Below, one piece after another: positions 9,732 through 17,750 of a stretch of DNA of 39,867 bases. This DNA is from Chlorobiaceae bacterium. GTDB taxonomy: Bacteria; Bacteroidota; Ignavibacteria; Ignavibacteriales; Ignavibacteriaceae. The DNA is taken from contig PNNF01000020.1 of assembly GCA_013824085.1 (NCBI GenBank), positions 1 through 39,867 on the forward strand. Reading direction: 5' to 3'. Position 1 is the stretch's first letter. Each line of letters opens with the position of its first letter. The position numbers were made by a program, and so were the translations under genes. Under the pieces are notes generated by a model. The model searched no databases and was not told the DNA's origin. It was given only the letters and a program-made list of their open reading frames with translations.

Positions 9732-10973
9732 ATGGAAAATCAAAAAAAATATTCGTTATCAAAAGAGAAAATAAAAATTCTTCTTCTTGAAGGAATTCAT
9801 GAAAACGCTTTACAAATTTTTAATTCAAATGGTTACTCAAACATTGAATACTTAAAAACTTCATTAGATAGCGAAGAGCTAATTGAAAAAATCAAAGACG
9901 TTCATTTACTTGGAATTCGATCTAAGACGAACATCACTAATACAATTTTTGAGAATGCAAATAAATTAATTGCAATTGGTTGCTACAGTATTGGTACAAA
10001 TCAAGTGGACTTACACACATCAAAAATAAATGGCGTTCCAGTTTTTAACGCACCATTTTCAAATACAAGATCTGTTGCAGAATTAGTAATAGCAGAAGCA
10101 ATTTTTTTAATAAGAGGAATTCCAGAAAAAAATTATGCGGCTCATAATCAACAGTGGCTGAAAGACGCTTCAAACTCTTTTGAATTAAGAAATAAAAATT
10201 TAGGAATTATCGGATATGGACATATTGGTTCGCAAGTTTCTGTTCTTGCTGAATCACTTGGGATGAATGTCTTTTATTTCGATATAGAACAAAAGTTAAA
10301 ACTTGGAAACGCAAAAGCATGCACAAGCTTAGCAGAGTTGCTGCAGAGTTCTGACATTGTTACAATTCATGTCCCCGAGACTGAGCTCACGATGAATATG
10401 ATTACGTCAAGAGAATTGGCTTTGATGAAGAAGGGAGCGTTCTTGATTAATGCTGCTCGAGGAAAAATAATTAATATCGATGACTTAGTAAACGCTTTGG
10501 AGACAAGACATATCGCAGGTGCGGCTATTGATGTTTTCCCGATTGAACCTATTTCGAACAATGATCAATTTGTTTCGTCGCTACAAAAATTTCAGAATGT
10601 TATTTTAACTCCGCATATTGGAGGCAGCACTGCAGAGGCTCAATCAAACATTGCGATTGAAGTCTCAGAAAAATTAATTAAATATTGTGACATTGGTTCA
10701 ACATTAGGTGCAACTAACTTTGTAGAAATTTCACTCGGAAGAAATGTAAACTGCAAAAGATATTTGCATATTCATAAAAATCAACCAGGCGTGTTAAACA
10801 AGATCACAAAAATATTTACTTCGAGGAACATAAATATTTCTGCCCAGTTTTTGCAAACTGATCCACACATCGGATATGTGATAATGGATATTGATATTAA
10901 AGAAGAAAGTGCAGATATACTCGGAGAGTTGAGAGCAATTCCAGAAACAATAAAGACACGAGTGTTGTATTAA
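9732..10973 (+). CDS. serA: D-3-phosphoglycerate dehydrogenase with ACT domain
   Basis: Cytoplasmic NAD-dependent enzyme that oxidises 3-phosphoglycerate to 3-phosphohydroxypyruvate, the first step of serine synthesis. It is 413 residues, like the E. coli-type enzyme. In order: substrate-binding half with GCYSIGTNQVDL; Rossmann fold GIIGYGHIGSQV; catalytic Arg in NAARGKIINIDDL; Glu region in DVFPIEPIS; catalytic His in TPHIGGSTAEAQ; and a C-terminal ACT domain beginning YLHIHKNQPGVLNKI that usually gives feedback inhibition by serine. The start has only a purine-rich AAAGAAAAAG upstream. No other serine gene is adjacent. Confidence 0.92.
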   Translation: MENQKKYSLSKEKIKILLLEGIHENALQIFNSNGYSNIEYLKTSLDSEELIEKIKDVHLLGIRSKTNITNTIFENANKLIAIGCYSIGTNQVDLHTSKINGVPVFNAPFSNTRSVAELVIAEAIFLIRGIPEKNYAAHNQQWLKDASNSFELRNKNLGIIGYGHIGSQVSVLAESLGMNVFYFDIEQKLKLGNAKACTSLAELLQSSDIVTIHVPETELTMNMITSRELALMKKGAFLINAARGKIINIDDLVNALETRHIAGAAIDVFPIEPISNNDQFVSSLQKFQNVILTPHIGGSTAEAQSNIAIEVSEKLIKYCDIGSTLGATNFVEISLGRNVNCKRYLHIHKNQPGVLNKITKIFTSRNINISAQFLQTDPHIGYVIMDIDIKEESADILGELRAIPETIKTRVLY

Positions 10974-11178
10974 TTTAAATTAGTAGAAAAATTTATTTAT
11001 CGAAGAATAATTTCGTTTTTGGATTATTGAAGTTCATTTCTTCATCAATTTAATTTTTGAAGAAGAAAAATCAATAGAGTAGAAAACTACCAGACATAAA
11101 TTACAACAAGTATTTTCAGTGCTCCGGATGATTAATTATTTTTCAGCCGGATTTTATTTTAAGTATAGGAAAGATGTT

Positions 11179-12585
11179 ATGAATATTTTTTTTTACATTT
11201 TTATTTTTTTCTATCTGTTCGGAAACAGTGCTCAATCTCAAAATTTTTCGCTAAATGAAAAACTTGATTCACTCTTCTCATCACCATTTTTTGATACAGC
11301 ACAAGTATCACTAACGGTTTACGATTTATCTGAAAACAAAAATCTTTACGAAATAAATTCTTTGCTTCTAATGTCTCCTGCCTCTAATATGAAAATATTA
11401 ACGAGCGCTGCAGCATTACTATTTCTTGGTAAAGATTACTATTTCACAACTTCATTTTATTATTCAGGAGAAATTCGTGATAGTGTGCTCAATGGCGACC
11501 TCTATATTCAAGGTGGCTGTGATCCAGATTTTTCGCTGACGGATTTTGAGAAAGTAATAGATACATTAAAATATCTGGGCATAAAAAAAATTGCAGGAAA
11601 TATTTTTGGCGATATCTCATTTAAGGATTCATTGTTTTGGGGAAATGGTTGGATGTGGGATGATGACCCTTCAACAGATGCACCTTATTTTAGCCCATTA
11701 AATATTAATGATAACGCCGTTCAAGTAAATGTTAAGACGACTGAAGAGAATAAATTAACGGAAGTTGTTCTCGCCCCTGAATCAAATTATTTTTCACTTA
11801 CAAATCTGAGCACTACAAAGCTAAATGAAAAAAATAATTTTGTCGTTACAAGAGATTTTCTTAACCGAACAAATGAAATTATCGTAAAAGGAAATTTTTC
11901 AAGAAATTATTCGACACGGCTAAATGTATTTGCACCTGAGAAATATTTTCTAACGCTCTTTGAAGAAAAATTAAATAACAAAAATATTGAATTTGAGGGT
12001 AAATTATTGTTCGACACTATCCCAAATCAATCACAACTTTTATATCAAATAAAACGAAATTACTTAAATGTCCTTCCAAACCTGAATAAATATAGCGATA
12101 ATCTTTCTACCGAAATGGTTCTATATGCAATGGCTGAAAAATATTTTGGTCAGCCTGCCACAGCAGAGAATGGCATAAAGTTAATTGATAGTATGATTAC
12201 ACTCAGTGGACTGCAACCAGCAAGTTACAGAATAGTTGATGGTTCAGGAGTTTCTCATTACAATTTAATCTCAACAGAATTATTATTAAAAATCCTAAAA
12301 TATTTTTACTACAATCATTCTGATTTATATGTGATATTAAAAAATTCATTCCCAATTGCAGGAGTCGATGGAACATTAAAAAATAGAATGAGAAATAACT
12401 CAACTTTGAATAATGTTTATGCTAAGACAGGAACACTGAGCGGAGTCTCTTCATTGTCGGGATATCTAAATTCTTCAAGTGGAAATTATATCGCATTTTC
12501 AATTATGATACAAAATTATGTGGGCAGAAGTATTAACGCCACAAAGTATATTGACGAAGTTTGTAAAATTTTAGCAGAGTATTAA
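11179..12585 (+). CDS. dacB: D-alanyl-D-alanine carboxypeptidase/endopeptidase (PBP4, S13)
   Basis: Periplasmic class-C penicillin-binding protein that trims or cleaves peptidoglycan cross-links. All three active-site motifs are present: SNMK (SxxK) near the N-terminus, SDN in KYSDNLSTEM, and KTG in YAKTGTLSGVSSLSG. The frame opens at a GTG at 11119, but the ATG at 11179 has AGGAAAG upstream and begins directly at the signal peptide MNIFFYIFIFFYLFG, so it is preferred (468 residues). The last 62 bases plus the base after the stop are duplicated, bases identical, 2.4 kb downstream at the far edge of the AbiE island; this copy keeps the gene intact. Confidence 0.9.
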   Translation: MNIFFYIFIFFYLFGNSAQSQNFSLNEKLDSLFSSPFFDTAQVSLTVYDLSENKNLYEINSLLLMSPASNMKILTSAAALLFLGKDYYFTTSFYYSGEIRDSVLNGDLYIQGGCDPDFSLTDFEKVIDTLKYLGIKKIAGNIFGDISFKDSLFWGNGWMWDDDPSTDAPYFSPLNINDNAVQVNVKTTEENKLTEVVLAPESNYFSLTNLSTTKLNEKNNFVVTRDFLNRTNEIIVKGNFSRNYSTRLNVFAPEKYFLTLFEEKLNNKNIEFEGKLLFDTIPNQSQLLYQIKRNYLNVLPNLNKYSDNLSTEMVLYAMAEKYFGQPATAENGIKLIDSMITLSGLQPASYRIVDGSGVSHYNLISTELLLKILKYFYYNHSDLYVILKNSFPIAGVDGTLKNRMRNNSTLNNVYAKTGTLSGVSSLSGYLNSSSGNYIAFSIMIQNYVGRSINATKYIDEVCKILAEY

Positions 12586-12586
12586 T
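12523..12586 (+). repeat. 64-bp direct repeat, copy 1 (dacB 3' end)
   Basis: This stretch encodes the last 20 residues of DacB plus its stop codon and one further base. It is identical, base for base, to 14967-15030. It marks the left edge of the AbiE-carrying insert and resembles an attachment site in the 3' end of a gene. Confidence 0.93.
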
Positions 12587-12750
12587 CTGTTTTTTTTATA
12601 TAGACAAGTGAAACTAATGAAGTTTATTTTCATGGGAATCTCATTGGGCAACTTACTTTCGTTTAACTGAAAAAACATACAATTAACAGTATTTAATTCT
12701 GAGATTTCTGAAGGATTAAAAATGTTTCTATATTACGGCAACATTTTTTA

Positions 12751-12782
12751 TTTGCTGCCACAATGTAGTTTGCTTATCTTTG
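12751..12782 (+). promoter_or_regulatory. Bacteroidetes-type promoter of the AbiE pair
   Basis: TTTG at 12751-12754 and TATCTTTG at 12775-12782, 20 bp apart, match the Bacteroidetes primary-sigma consensus (-33 TTTG, -7 TAnnTTTG). Transcription would begin close to 12790, just before the coding frame of the antitoxin-like gene. The match is exact, but the region is AT-rich, so chance cannot be excluded. Confidence 0.6.
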
Positions 12783-12793
12783 TATTAAATTGA

Positions 12794-13549
12794 AGAAATA
12801 TCATCGCAAACGAAATATTAAATATTATCAACCTTCGTTCCCATTTCAGACTGAAAAGTAGCTTTGGAACAAAGGAAATTGTTAAGTTCTATAGAATATT
12901 TGAGCCCAAAGTAAAAGCAACAACAATCAACTGGAGAGTTTACAAGTTAGTACTGTCTGGCGTGATTTCACGAATAGGCAGAGGCAAATTTACTTTAGGG
13001 CAAAGGAAAGATTTTGTTCCTCAAATTTCTTCCCAAACAAAAAAACTGTATGACAAATTGCAAAAACAATTTCCATATTTACAAATCTGCATTTGGAACT
13101 CCTCCGTTCTTAACGAATTCATGTTGCACCAACCCGGCAGATTTCACACTTTAGTAGAAGTTGAAAAAGATGCAATGGAACCCGTTTTCTTCTTTCTCAA
13201 AGAAAATAAAATAAATGCGTTTCTTAACCCAGACTCCGAAACCCTTAGCCGTTATGCTTTTGGCGAAAAGGATATCGTAATTGTAAAACCTTTGGTGACT
13301 GAATCGCCAATGCAAAATGTGCAAGGAGTACAAACCATCACAATTGAAAAACTGTTGGTCGATATTTTTTCTGCCCAAACAATTTTCGCAGCGCAACAAG
13401 GTAGTGAAATGCAAAACATTTTCCGTGAAGCATTCAACAAATACACTATCCACGAAAGCCGGATGTTGCGGTATGCAGATAGAAAAAGAAAGAAAAAAAA
13501 TATTGAAAGATACTTGAATAGGATTTCTAAATTTCGGCAACAAATATAA
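12794..13549 (+). CDS. AbiEi-like antitoxin / transcriptional regulator (DUF6577-type)
   Basis: Probable antitoxin of a type IV (AbiE) toxin-antitoxin system: a winged-helix repressor joined to an AbiEi C-terminal region. The first canonical codon in frame is GTG at 12962, which would give 195 residues. The frame is open back to 12794, and the extra codons read as a sensible N-terminal helix-turn-helix (HFRLKSSFGTKEIVKFYRIF, then EPKVKATTINWRVYKL). The true start is therefore upstream, yet no ATG, GTG or TTG is in frame there; ATA at 12815 or ATT at 12824 are possible, or the start has been lost. Later features include FMLHQPGRFHTLVEVEKDAM and a basic KRKKKN region near the end. The stop is 24 bp before the toxin gene. 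Family call by resemblance. Confidence 0.75.
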   Translation, partial: RNIIANEILNIINLRSHFRLKSSFGTKEIVKFYRIFEPKVKATTINWRVYKLVLSGVISRIGRGKFTLGQRKDFVPQISSQTKKLYDKLQKQFPYLQICIWNSSVLNEFMLHQPGRFHTLVEVEKDAMEPVFFFLKENKINAFLNPDSETLSRYAFGEKDIVIVKPLVTESPMQNVQGVQTITIEKLLVDIFSAQTIFAAQQGSEMQNIFREAFNKYTIHESRMLRYADRKRKKKNIERYLNRISKFRQQI

Positions 13550-13573
13550 AAGAGTGCCGTTTTATAGTTAAAT

Positions 13574-14698
13574 ATGATTGACAAGAATACACTCACTCAG
13601 CAATGGATAAACGAGGTTTCAAAGACAAACCGAAATGCAGATAAAATTCTAATAGAGAAAGTTATCCGTGCTTTGCTGCTACTGGAAGGATTGAGCAAAG
13701 CTAAGCTGCCATTTATACTAAAAGGCGGCACGGCATTGATGTTGCTCTTAAATTCAGCGAAGAGATTGTCGATTGACATTGACATCATTGTGTCAAAAGC
13801 TCCAAAGAATTTTGAAGAGATGGTGCAGGAAGTTGGAAAAGTTCAGGGCTTCAACAGAGTAATTTTACAGGAACGAAAAAAAAATTCTAAAATTGAAAAA
13901 GTACACTACAAATTTTTCTACACTCCGGTACATAAGACTCACTCAAGTGATGATTATGTATTGCTTGATATTATTTTCGAATCAAACAATTATAGTAATG
14001 TTTCGTTTTATGAATTGCAATCACAATTCGTAAGCAACATCGGCACGGCTGTTCAAATACAAATGCCATCATTAGAAGATTTGCTCGGCGATAAACTCAC
14101 TGCCTTTGCTCCAAACACTACTGGGATTCCATATCTTAAAAACGAGAATAGCATGAGTATGGAAATTATTAAACAGCTTTATGACATAGGTAATTTATTT
14201 GATGTGGTGAGTGATTCAAAAATAATTAAAACTACTTTCGATAAAATTGTAAGAACAGAAACAAATTATCGTAACCTTAAAAAAGTTTCACCCTTCAAAG
14301 TGCTGGAAGATATTTACCAAACTTCACTTTGTATTTCGCTTCGTGGGAATGGCGGCAATGGAAACTTTGCAGAACTACAAAGTGGAATACAACGGATTAC
14401 AGGTTTTATTTTTTCAGAACCTTACCACTTAGAGAAAGCAATTGCTCATTCTGCCAAAGCAGCATACCTAACGCAGCTTATTGCAACCAACCAAACTACA
14501 TTTGAAAAATATAGCGATGCGATTCAAGTTCAAGAGGCTGTTATTAAGTCACCACACAACACCCGACTACAAAAATTAAAGCGGTCAAACACTGAAGCGT
14601 TTTTTTATTGGTGGAAAGCAACTCAATTAGTAGATAATTATATTTCGCAAAGGAAAGATTTAACAAAACTTATAAACAAAAACGAAAAGCAAAAATGA
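13574..14698 (+). CDS. AbiEii/AbiGii-type nucleotidyltransferase toxin
   Basis: A 374-residue nucleotidyltransferase of the AbiEii/AbiGii family, the toxin half of AbiE phage-defence systems. The DNA-polymerase-beta-like core is visible as LKGGTALMLLLNSAKR followed by LSIDIDII, giving the GG-T and D-x-D residues, with a second conserved region at MPSLEDLLGDKLTAFAP. In characterised relatives this fold transfers nucleotides to RNA, such as tRNA 3' ends, and stops growth; that activity is inferred here. It lies 24 bp after the AbiEi-like gene in the usual antitoxin-toxin order. The ATG lacks a Shine-Dalgarno sequence, unlike many backbone genes. No frameshift is seen. Confidence 0.87.
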   Translation: MIDKNTLTQQWINEVSKTNRNADKILIEKVIRALLLLEGLSKAKLPFILKGGTALMLLLNSAKRLSIDIDIIVSKAPKNFEEMVQEVGKVQGFNRVILQERKKNSKIEKVHYKFFYTPVHKTHSSDDYVLLDIIFESNNYSNVSFYELQSQFVSNIGTAVQIQMPSLEDLLGDKLTAFAPNTTGIPYLKNENSMSMEIIKQLYDIGNLFDVVSDSKIIKTTFDKIVRTETNYRNLKKVSPFKVLEDIYQTSLCISLRGNGGNGNFAELQSGIQRITGFIFSEPYHLEKAIAHSAKAAYLTQLIATNQTTFEKYSDAIQVQEAVIKSPHNTRLQKLKRSNTEAFFYWWKATQLVDNYISQRKDLTKLINKNEKQK

Positions 14699-14966
14699 GT
14701 TTAACCTTTTATCAAGGATTACGTTTTGCTAAGGGATTAACCAAATGCATTTCTTTAAATCGTTTAGAAAATTCACAACTTCAATTTTTGATGCATAATT
14801 GAAATAAGTAATCTCTTTTTTCGGAAATGTTCAGACCGCTAATGCTGAGCTGGAATTAAGCTTATTGATGTCTTGATAACAAAGGACGGAGTTACTTCTA
14901 TTTCGATAGAACAAATTTCAAAAGTAGTTGTTATTTTCCTCCTCAATTATTTTGCACTATTACTTT
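14699..14966. other. Island tail, non-coding
   Basis: DNA between the toxin stop and the second repeat, with no supported gene. Its last 29 bases before the repeat (14938-14966, ending just left of the perfect core) still resemble dacB: about 21 of 29 positions match, and the reading frame (SIILHYYF) parallels the native SIMIQNYV. This may be a diverged dacB 3' end carried in with the island. With 15031-15063 it forms a 365-bp gene-free gap. Confidence 0.5.
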
Positions 14967-15030
14967 GGCAGAAGTATTAACGCCACAAAGTATATTGACG
15001 AAGTTTGTAAAATTTTAGCAGAGTATTAAT
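14967..15030 (+). repeat. 64-bp direct repeat, copy 2 (detached dacB 3' end)
   Basis: A second identical copy of the dacB 3' end (pairs with 12523-12586, offset 2444). It has no dacB body in front of it and so is non-functional. It defines the right edge of the AbiE island, 33 bp before the next gene. Confidence 0.93.
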
Positions 15031-15063
15031 TTTAATTTTTCTTTAATCAAAAAAGATTCAACA

Positions 15064-15996
15064 ATGTTTAATTTTATTTTTAACGAAAATTTTTTGCTTC
15101 ACAAATCAACTTTTTCACACGTGGAAAATCCTGACAGAATGACTGCGATATTAAGTGGAATTGAAAAAGATGAACTTTTAAAAAGTAAATTGAATTTTAT
15201 TCCTTCAGGAAAAGCAACTGATGAAAATATTTTATTGGCTCACTCAGAAGCTCATTATGAAAATGTAAAAAATAAAATTGATGCTGGTGTAACTATGCTT
15301 GATGACGGCGACACCTACGCTTGTCAAGATTCGTTCGATGTTGCATTAACCGCAGTTGGTTCTGTATTAAAAGGCGTAGATGACGCTATTCAAAATAAAA
15401 ATAATTCATTCTGTGCAGTGCGTCCACCTGGGCACCACGCTGAGAGTAATAAAGCTATGGGATTCTGCATCTTCTCTAATGTAGCTGTTGGTGCTAAATA
15501 TGCTCTTGAGAAATATAAATTGGATCGAATCGCAATCTTTGATTGGGATGTGCATCATGGAAATGGAACTCAAGAAATATTTTATGATAGCAATAAAATT
15601 TTATTCACCTCAATACAACAACATCCACTTTGGCCAGGGACAGGAATGGCGAACGAACGCGGAATTGGTAAAGGAGAAAATTACACTCTCAATTTTCCAG
15701 TACCGCCAGCAACTGATGGAAAAATTTATTTAAGTCTTCTACGCGAAAAAATTATTCCTGCGTTTCATAATTTTAGTCCTGACTTAATTTTTATTTCAGC
15801 GGGCTTTGATGCTCATAAAGATGATCCAATTAGTGAAATTAATTTGATTGAAAATGATTATTCTGAAATGACAAAATATCTACGCGATATTGCTGAACAT
15901 AAAAATATTCAAATAATTTCTGTACTTGAAGGCGGTTATAATTTGGACGCGCTTAGTAATTCTGTAAACTCTCACTTGCGAGTATTAGCCGAATGA
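15064..15996 (+). CDS. Histone deacetylase-like amidohydrolase
   Basis: Cytoplasmic zinc amidohydrolase of the arginase/deacetylase superfamily, related to bacterial class II HDAC-like and acetylpolyamine deacetylases. Signatures: RPPGHHAES at 120-128 (the tandem His pair), MGFCIFSNVAVGA, the zinc-binding DWDVHHGNGT at 160-169, and SAGFDAHKDDP with the last Asp ligand. The 310-residue length is normal. The natural substrate (acetylated protein, polyamine or small molecule) cannot be told from sequence. The stop overlaps the start of the next gene by 4 bp, indicating one operon with translational coupling. No clear ribosome-binding site precedes the ATG, and the gene begins just after the AbiE island. 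Confidence 0.88.
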   Translation: MFNFIFNENFLLHKSTFSHVENPDRMTAILSGIEKDELLKSKLNFIPSGKATDENILLAHSEAHYENVKNKIDAGVTMLDDGDTYACQDSFDVALTAVGSVLKGVDDAIQNKNNSFCAVRPPGHHAESNKAMGFCIFSNVAVGAKYALEKYKLDRIAIFDWDVHHGNGTQEIFYDSNKILFTSIQQHPLWPGTGMANERGIGKGENYTLNFPVPPATDGKIYLSLLREKIIPAFHNFSPDLIFISAGFDAHKDDPISEINLIENDYSEMTKYLRDIAEHKNIQIISVLEGGYNLDALSNSVNSHLRVLAE

Positions 15997-16823
15997 CAAA
16001 ATATTTTTCGTATAAAAAAATAAGAATAAATTATAAAGTCTGTGGAAATCTCGAAGACAAAAATAAAACTACACTTCTATTTGTTCACGGGTTTTCAAAT
16101 TCACTTAGCGACTGGAACGAAGTCATTAGTCTGATCAATGAAAAATATAACTGCATTGCAATTGACTTACCCGGCTTTGGCAAGAGTGACTCTCCTATTG
16201 AAATAAAATATTATTCACAAGATTTTTTAGTTGAGCTGTTACAAAAATTTATCTCATCTCTTAAACTCAAGAATATCATTCCAGTCGGATACTCGATGGG
16301 AGGCAGAATAGTACTCTCTTATGTTGTTAAATATCACTCGAAGGTAAAGGGTATTATTCTGGAAAGTTCTACTGCGGGAATAATTTCAGAGACAGAAAGA
16401 ATTGCAAGAACACACAGTGATTATCGCTTAGCAAAATTTATTGAGTCACATCCAATTGAAGATTTTGTGCAGCGATGGGTTAATATTGATTTATTTGAAT
16501 CACAAAAAAGATTAGATGAATCTAAACTAAACCATCTTCGTCAAGAAAAACTTTTATTAAACAAAGTTGGATTAATAAACTCTTTGATTGGTTTTAGCAC
16601 TGGTGTTATGAGCCCATTGTGGGATGAACTTCCTAATATTAAAATCCCTGTTTTATTAATTTCTGGCAAACTTGATAAAAAATTTATTAGTGTAAATCAA
16701 AAAATGAAATTAGTTTTTTATAACGCAACTCTCAGGGAGATTGATAATTGTGGTCACAACACACATCTCGAAAAACCTGAAGAGTTTGTAAAAATTCTAA
16801 ATGAGTTTTTGGAAACATTTTGA
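15993..16823 (+). CDS. menH: Alpha/beta hydrolase, probably MenH
   Basis: A 276-residue alpha/beta hydrolase. The oxyanion region is FVHGFSNSLSDW, the nucleophile elbow is VGYSMGGR (Ser101), and the catalytic His lies in DNCGHNTHLEKPEEF. The lid region is close to MenH (SHCHC synthase of menaquinone synthesis): SETERIARTHSDYRLAKFIE, WVNIDLFESQKRL and GFSTGVMSPLWDELP all have counterparts there. MenH removes pyruvate from SEPHCHC to give SHCHC. No other men gene is in the window, so the specific call rests on these motifs; a general hydrolase is the alternative. Start overlaps the previous gene by 4 bp (ATGA). Confidence 0.7.
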   Translation: MTKYFSYKKIRINYKVCGNLEDKNKTTLLFVHGFSNSLSDWNEVISLINEKYNCIAIDLPGFGKSDSPIEIKYYSQDFLVELLQKFISSLKLKNIIPVGYSMGGRIVLSYVVKYHSKVKGIILESSTAGIISETERIARTHSDYRLAKFIESHPIEDFVQRWVNIDLFESQKRLDESKLNHLRQEKLLLNKVGLINSLIGFSTGVMSPLWDELPNIKIPVLLISGKLDKKFISVNQKMKLVFYNATLREIDNCGHNTHLEKPEEFVKILNEFLETF

Positions 16824-16906
16824 TTGCTTACTTATAAAGAAAAAATAATTTCCTTCACACTGAATTAATTGCTCTCAAACCTGAAAAGAAATTTCATTCG
16901 CAAAAA

Positions 16907-17743
16907 TTATTTCGCCGTTTTTCCTAAAATTGTTTTTCCATCAAGAGAATATTCAGTACTATTTTTTAGTATTCCTTTTTCATAAACATCTAAGAACCAG
17001 AGAGTTCCATCTTTGCGATAAATTTTTGTTTCACCATCAAGTAACTCTTTACTATAATTTTGCACTGTCCAAAGCGAACCATCTTCATAAAAAGATTTAG
17101 AAATTCCGTTTAGATTTCCTCGTGAGTAAGACAATTCATTTTTTATCTTTCCATTTTCATGAAATATTTTGTGAATTTTTTCGGCGTAATTATTTTCAAA
17201 ATATTTTTCTGCTTTTAGATTTCCGTTTTCAAAATAATCTTTAGCAACGCCATGCACTCCACCTTCAAAATAATTATACTCGCCTTTTAGTTTTCCACTT
17301 TCGAAATAAAATAAAGACAAGCCATGTGGTTCATCATTCTTAAATTCAGCTTTCGATTTTAATTTTCCATTTGAGAAGTAGTCATAACCTATTCCAGTTT
17401 TTTTTCCATTTGACAATTGATATATAGATTTTAATTCTCCCCTTTCATAAAATGTTCTGTATTCTCCTTCTATCATTCCATTTTCATAAGTTCCAGTTTC
17501 AGATAAAACTCCATTCGGATGATAAATTGCAAACTCACCATTTAGAATTCCGTTTTCAAAAATAAATTTTTCTTTTAAGATTCCTGATGGAGAAAAATAA
17601 AAAACATTGCCATGAAGTTTTCCATTGCTGTAATTTAGAATTTCTTTAATGACTTTGTTTTCGTAGAAGTTTTTTACTTCACCACTCTGTGCATAATGAT
17701 TGAATTGAACCAAGATTAACAATGCTAAAATTATACTTTTCAT
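16907..17743 (-). CDS. YwqK-family MORN-variant repeat protein, shorter paralogue
   Basis: A 278-residue exported repeat protein: a signal peptide (about residues 1-19, ending YAQSG) followed by about ten 24-residue repeats of the form [FY]-x-x-x-G-x-L-K-x-E-x-x-[FY]-x-x-G-x-x-x-G, the MORN_2/YwqK pattern. Such repeats form beta-hairpin solenoids. Databases often label them 'YwqK family antitoxin' after a Bacillus protein, but no toxin is encoded beside it and the signal peptide places it outside the cytoplasm, so that name should not be read as function. It lies 7 bp downstream of a longer paralogue, and AGGA precedes the ATG. Role unknown; surface binding or envelope scaffold is a guess. 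Confidence 0.8.
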   Translation of the reverse strand: MKSIILALLILVQFNHYAQSGEVKNFYENKVIKEILNYSNGKLHGNVFYFSPSGILKEKFIFENGILNGEFAIYHPNGVLSETGTYENGMIEGEYRTFYERGELKSIYQLSNGKKTGIGYDYFSNGKLKSKAEFKNDEPHGLSLFYFESGKLKGEYNYFEGGVHGVAKDYFENGNLKAEKYFENNYAEKIHKIFHENGKIKNELSYSRGNLNGISKSFYEDGSLWTVQNYSKELLDGETKIYRKDGTLWFLDVYEKGILKNSTEYSLDGKTILGKTAK

Positions 17744-17750
17744 AACTATC

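Larger units (their letters stand above)
12587..15030. mobile_element. AbiE island inserted at the dacB 3' end
   Basis: A 2.44-kb segment from just after intact dacB to the end of the second 64-bp repeat. It contains only an AbiEi-like/AbiEii-like pair with its own Bacteroidetes-type promoter. There is no integrase, transposase or terminal inverted repeat, so any recombinase acts in trans, has been lost, or the repeat arose by homologous exchange. Removing one repeat unit would regenerate dacB followed by 15031, the presumed empty site. Mobility is inferred from the repeat and cargo. Confidence 0.7.

Noticed and set aside
12790-12861. TTG at 12790 as start of the AbiEi gene
   Set aside because: It is in a different frame from the AbiEi coding frame and meets a stop at about 12859; it would need a frameshift for which there is no evidence.
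13151-13596. Overlapping 114- and 130-codon minus-strand ORFs
   Set aside because: They lie antisense to the AbiEi-like gene, whose protein matches its family; no supporting motif or start signal on the minus strand.
15064-16823. HDAC-like gene and MenH as cargo of the AbiE island
   Set aside because: They lie outside the second 64-bp repeat, are in an overlapping two-gene operon of ordinary chromosomal style, and would be the natural downstream neighbours of dacB.
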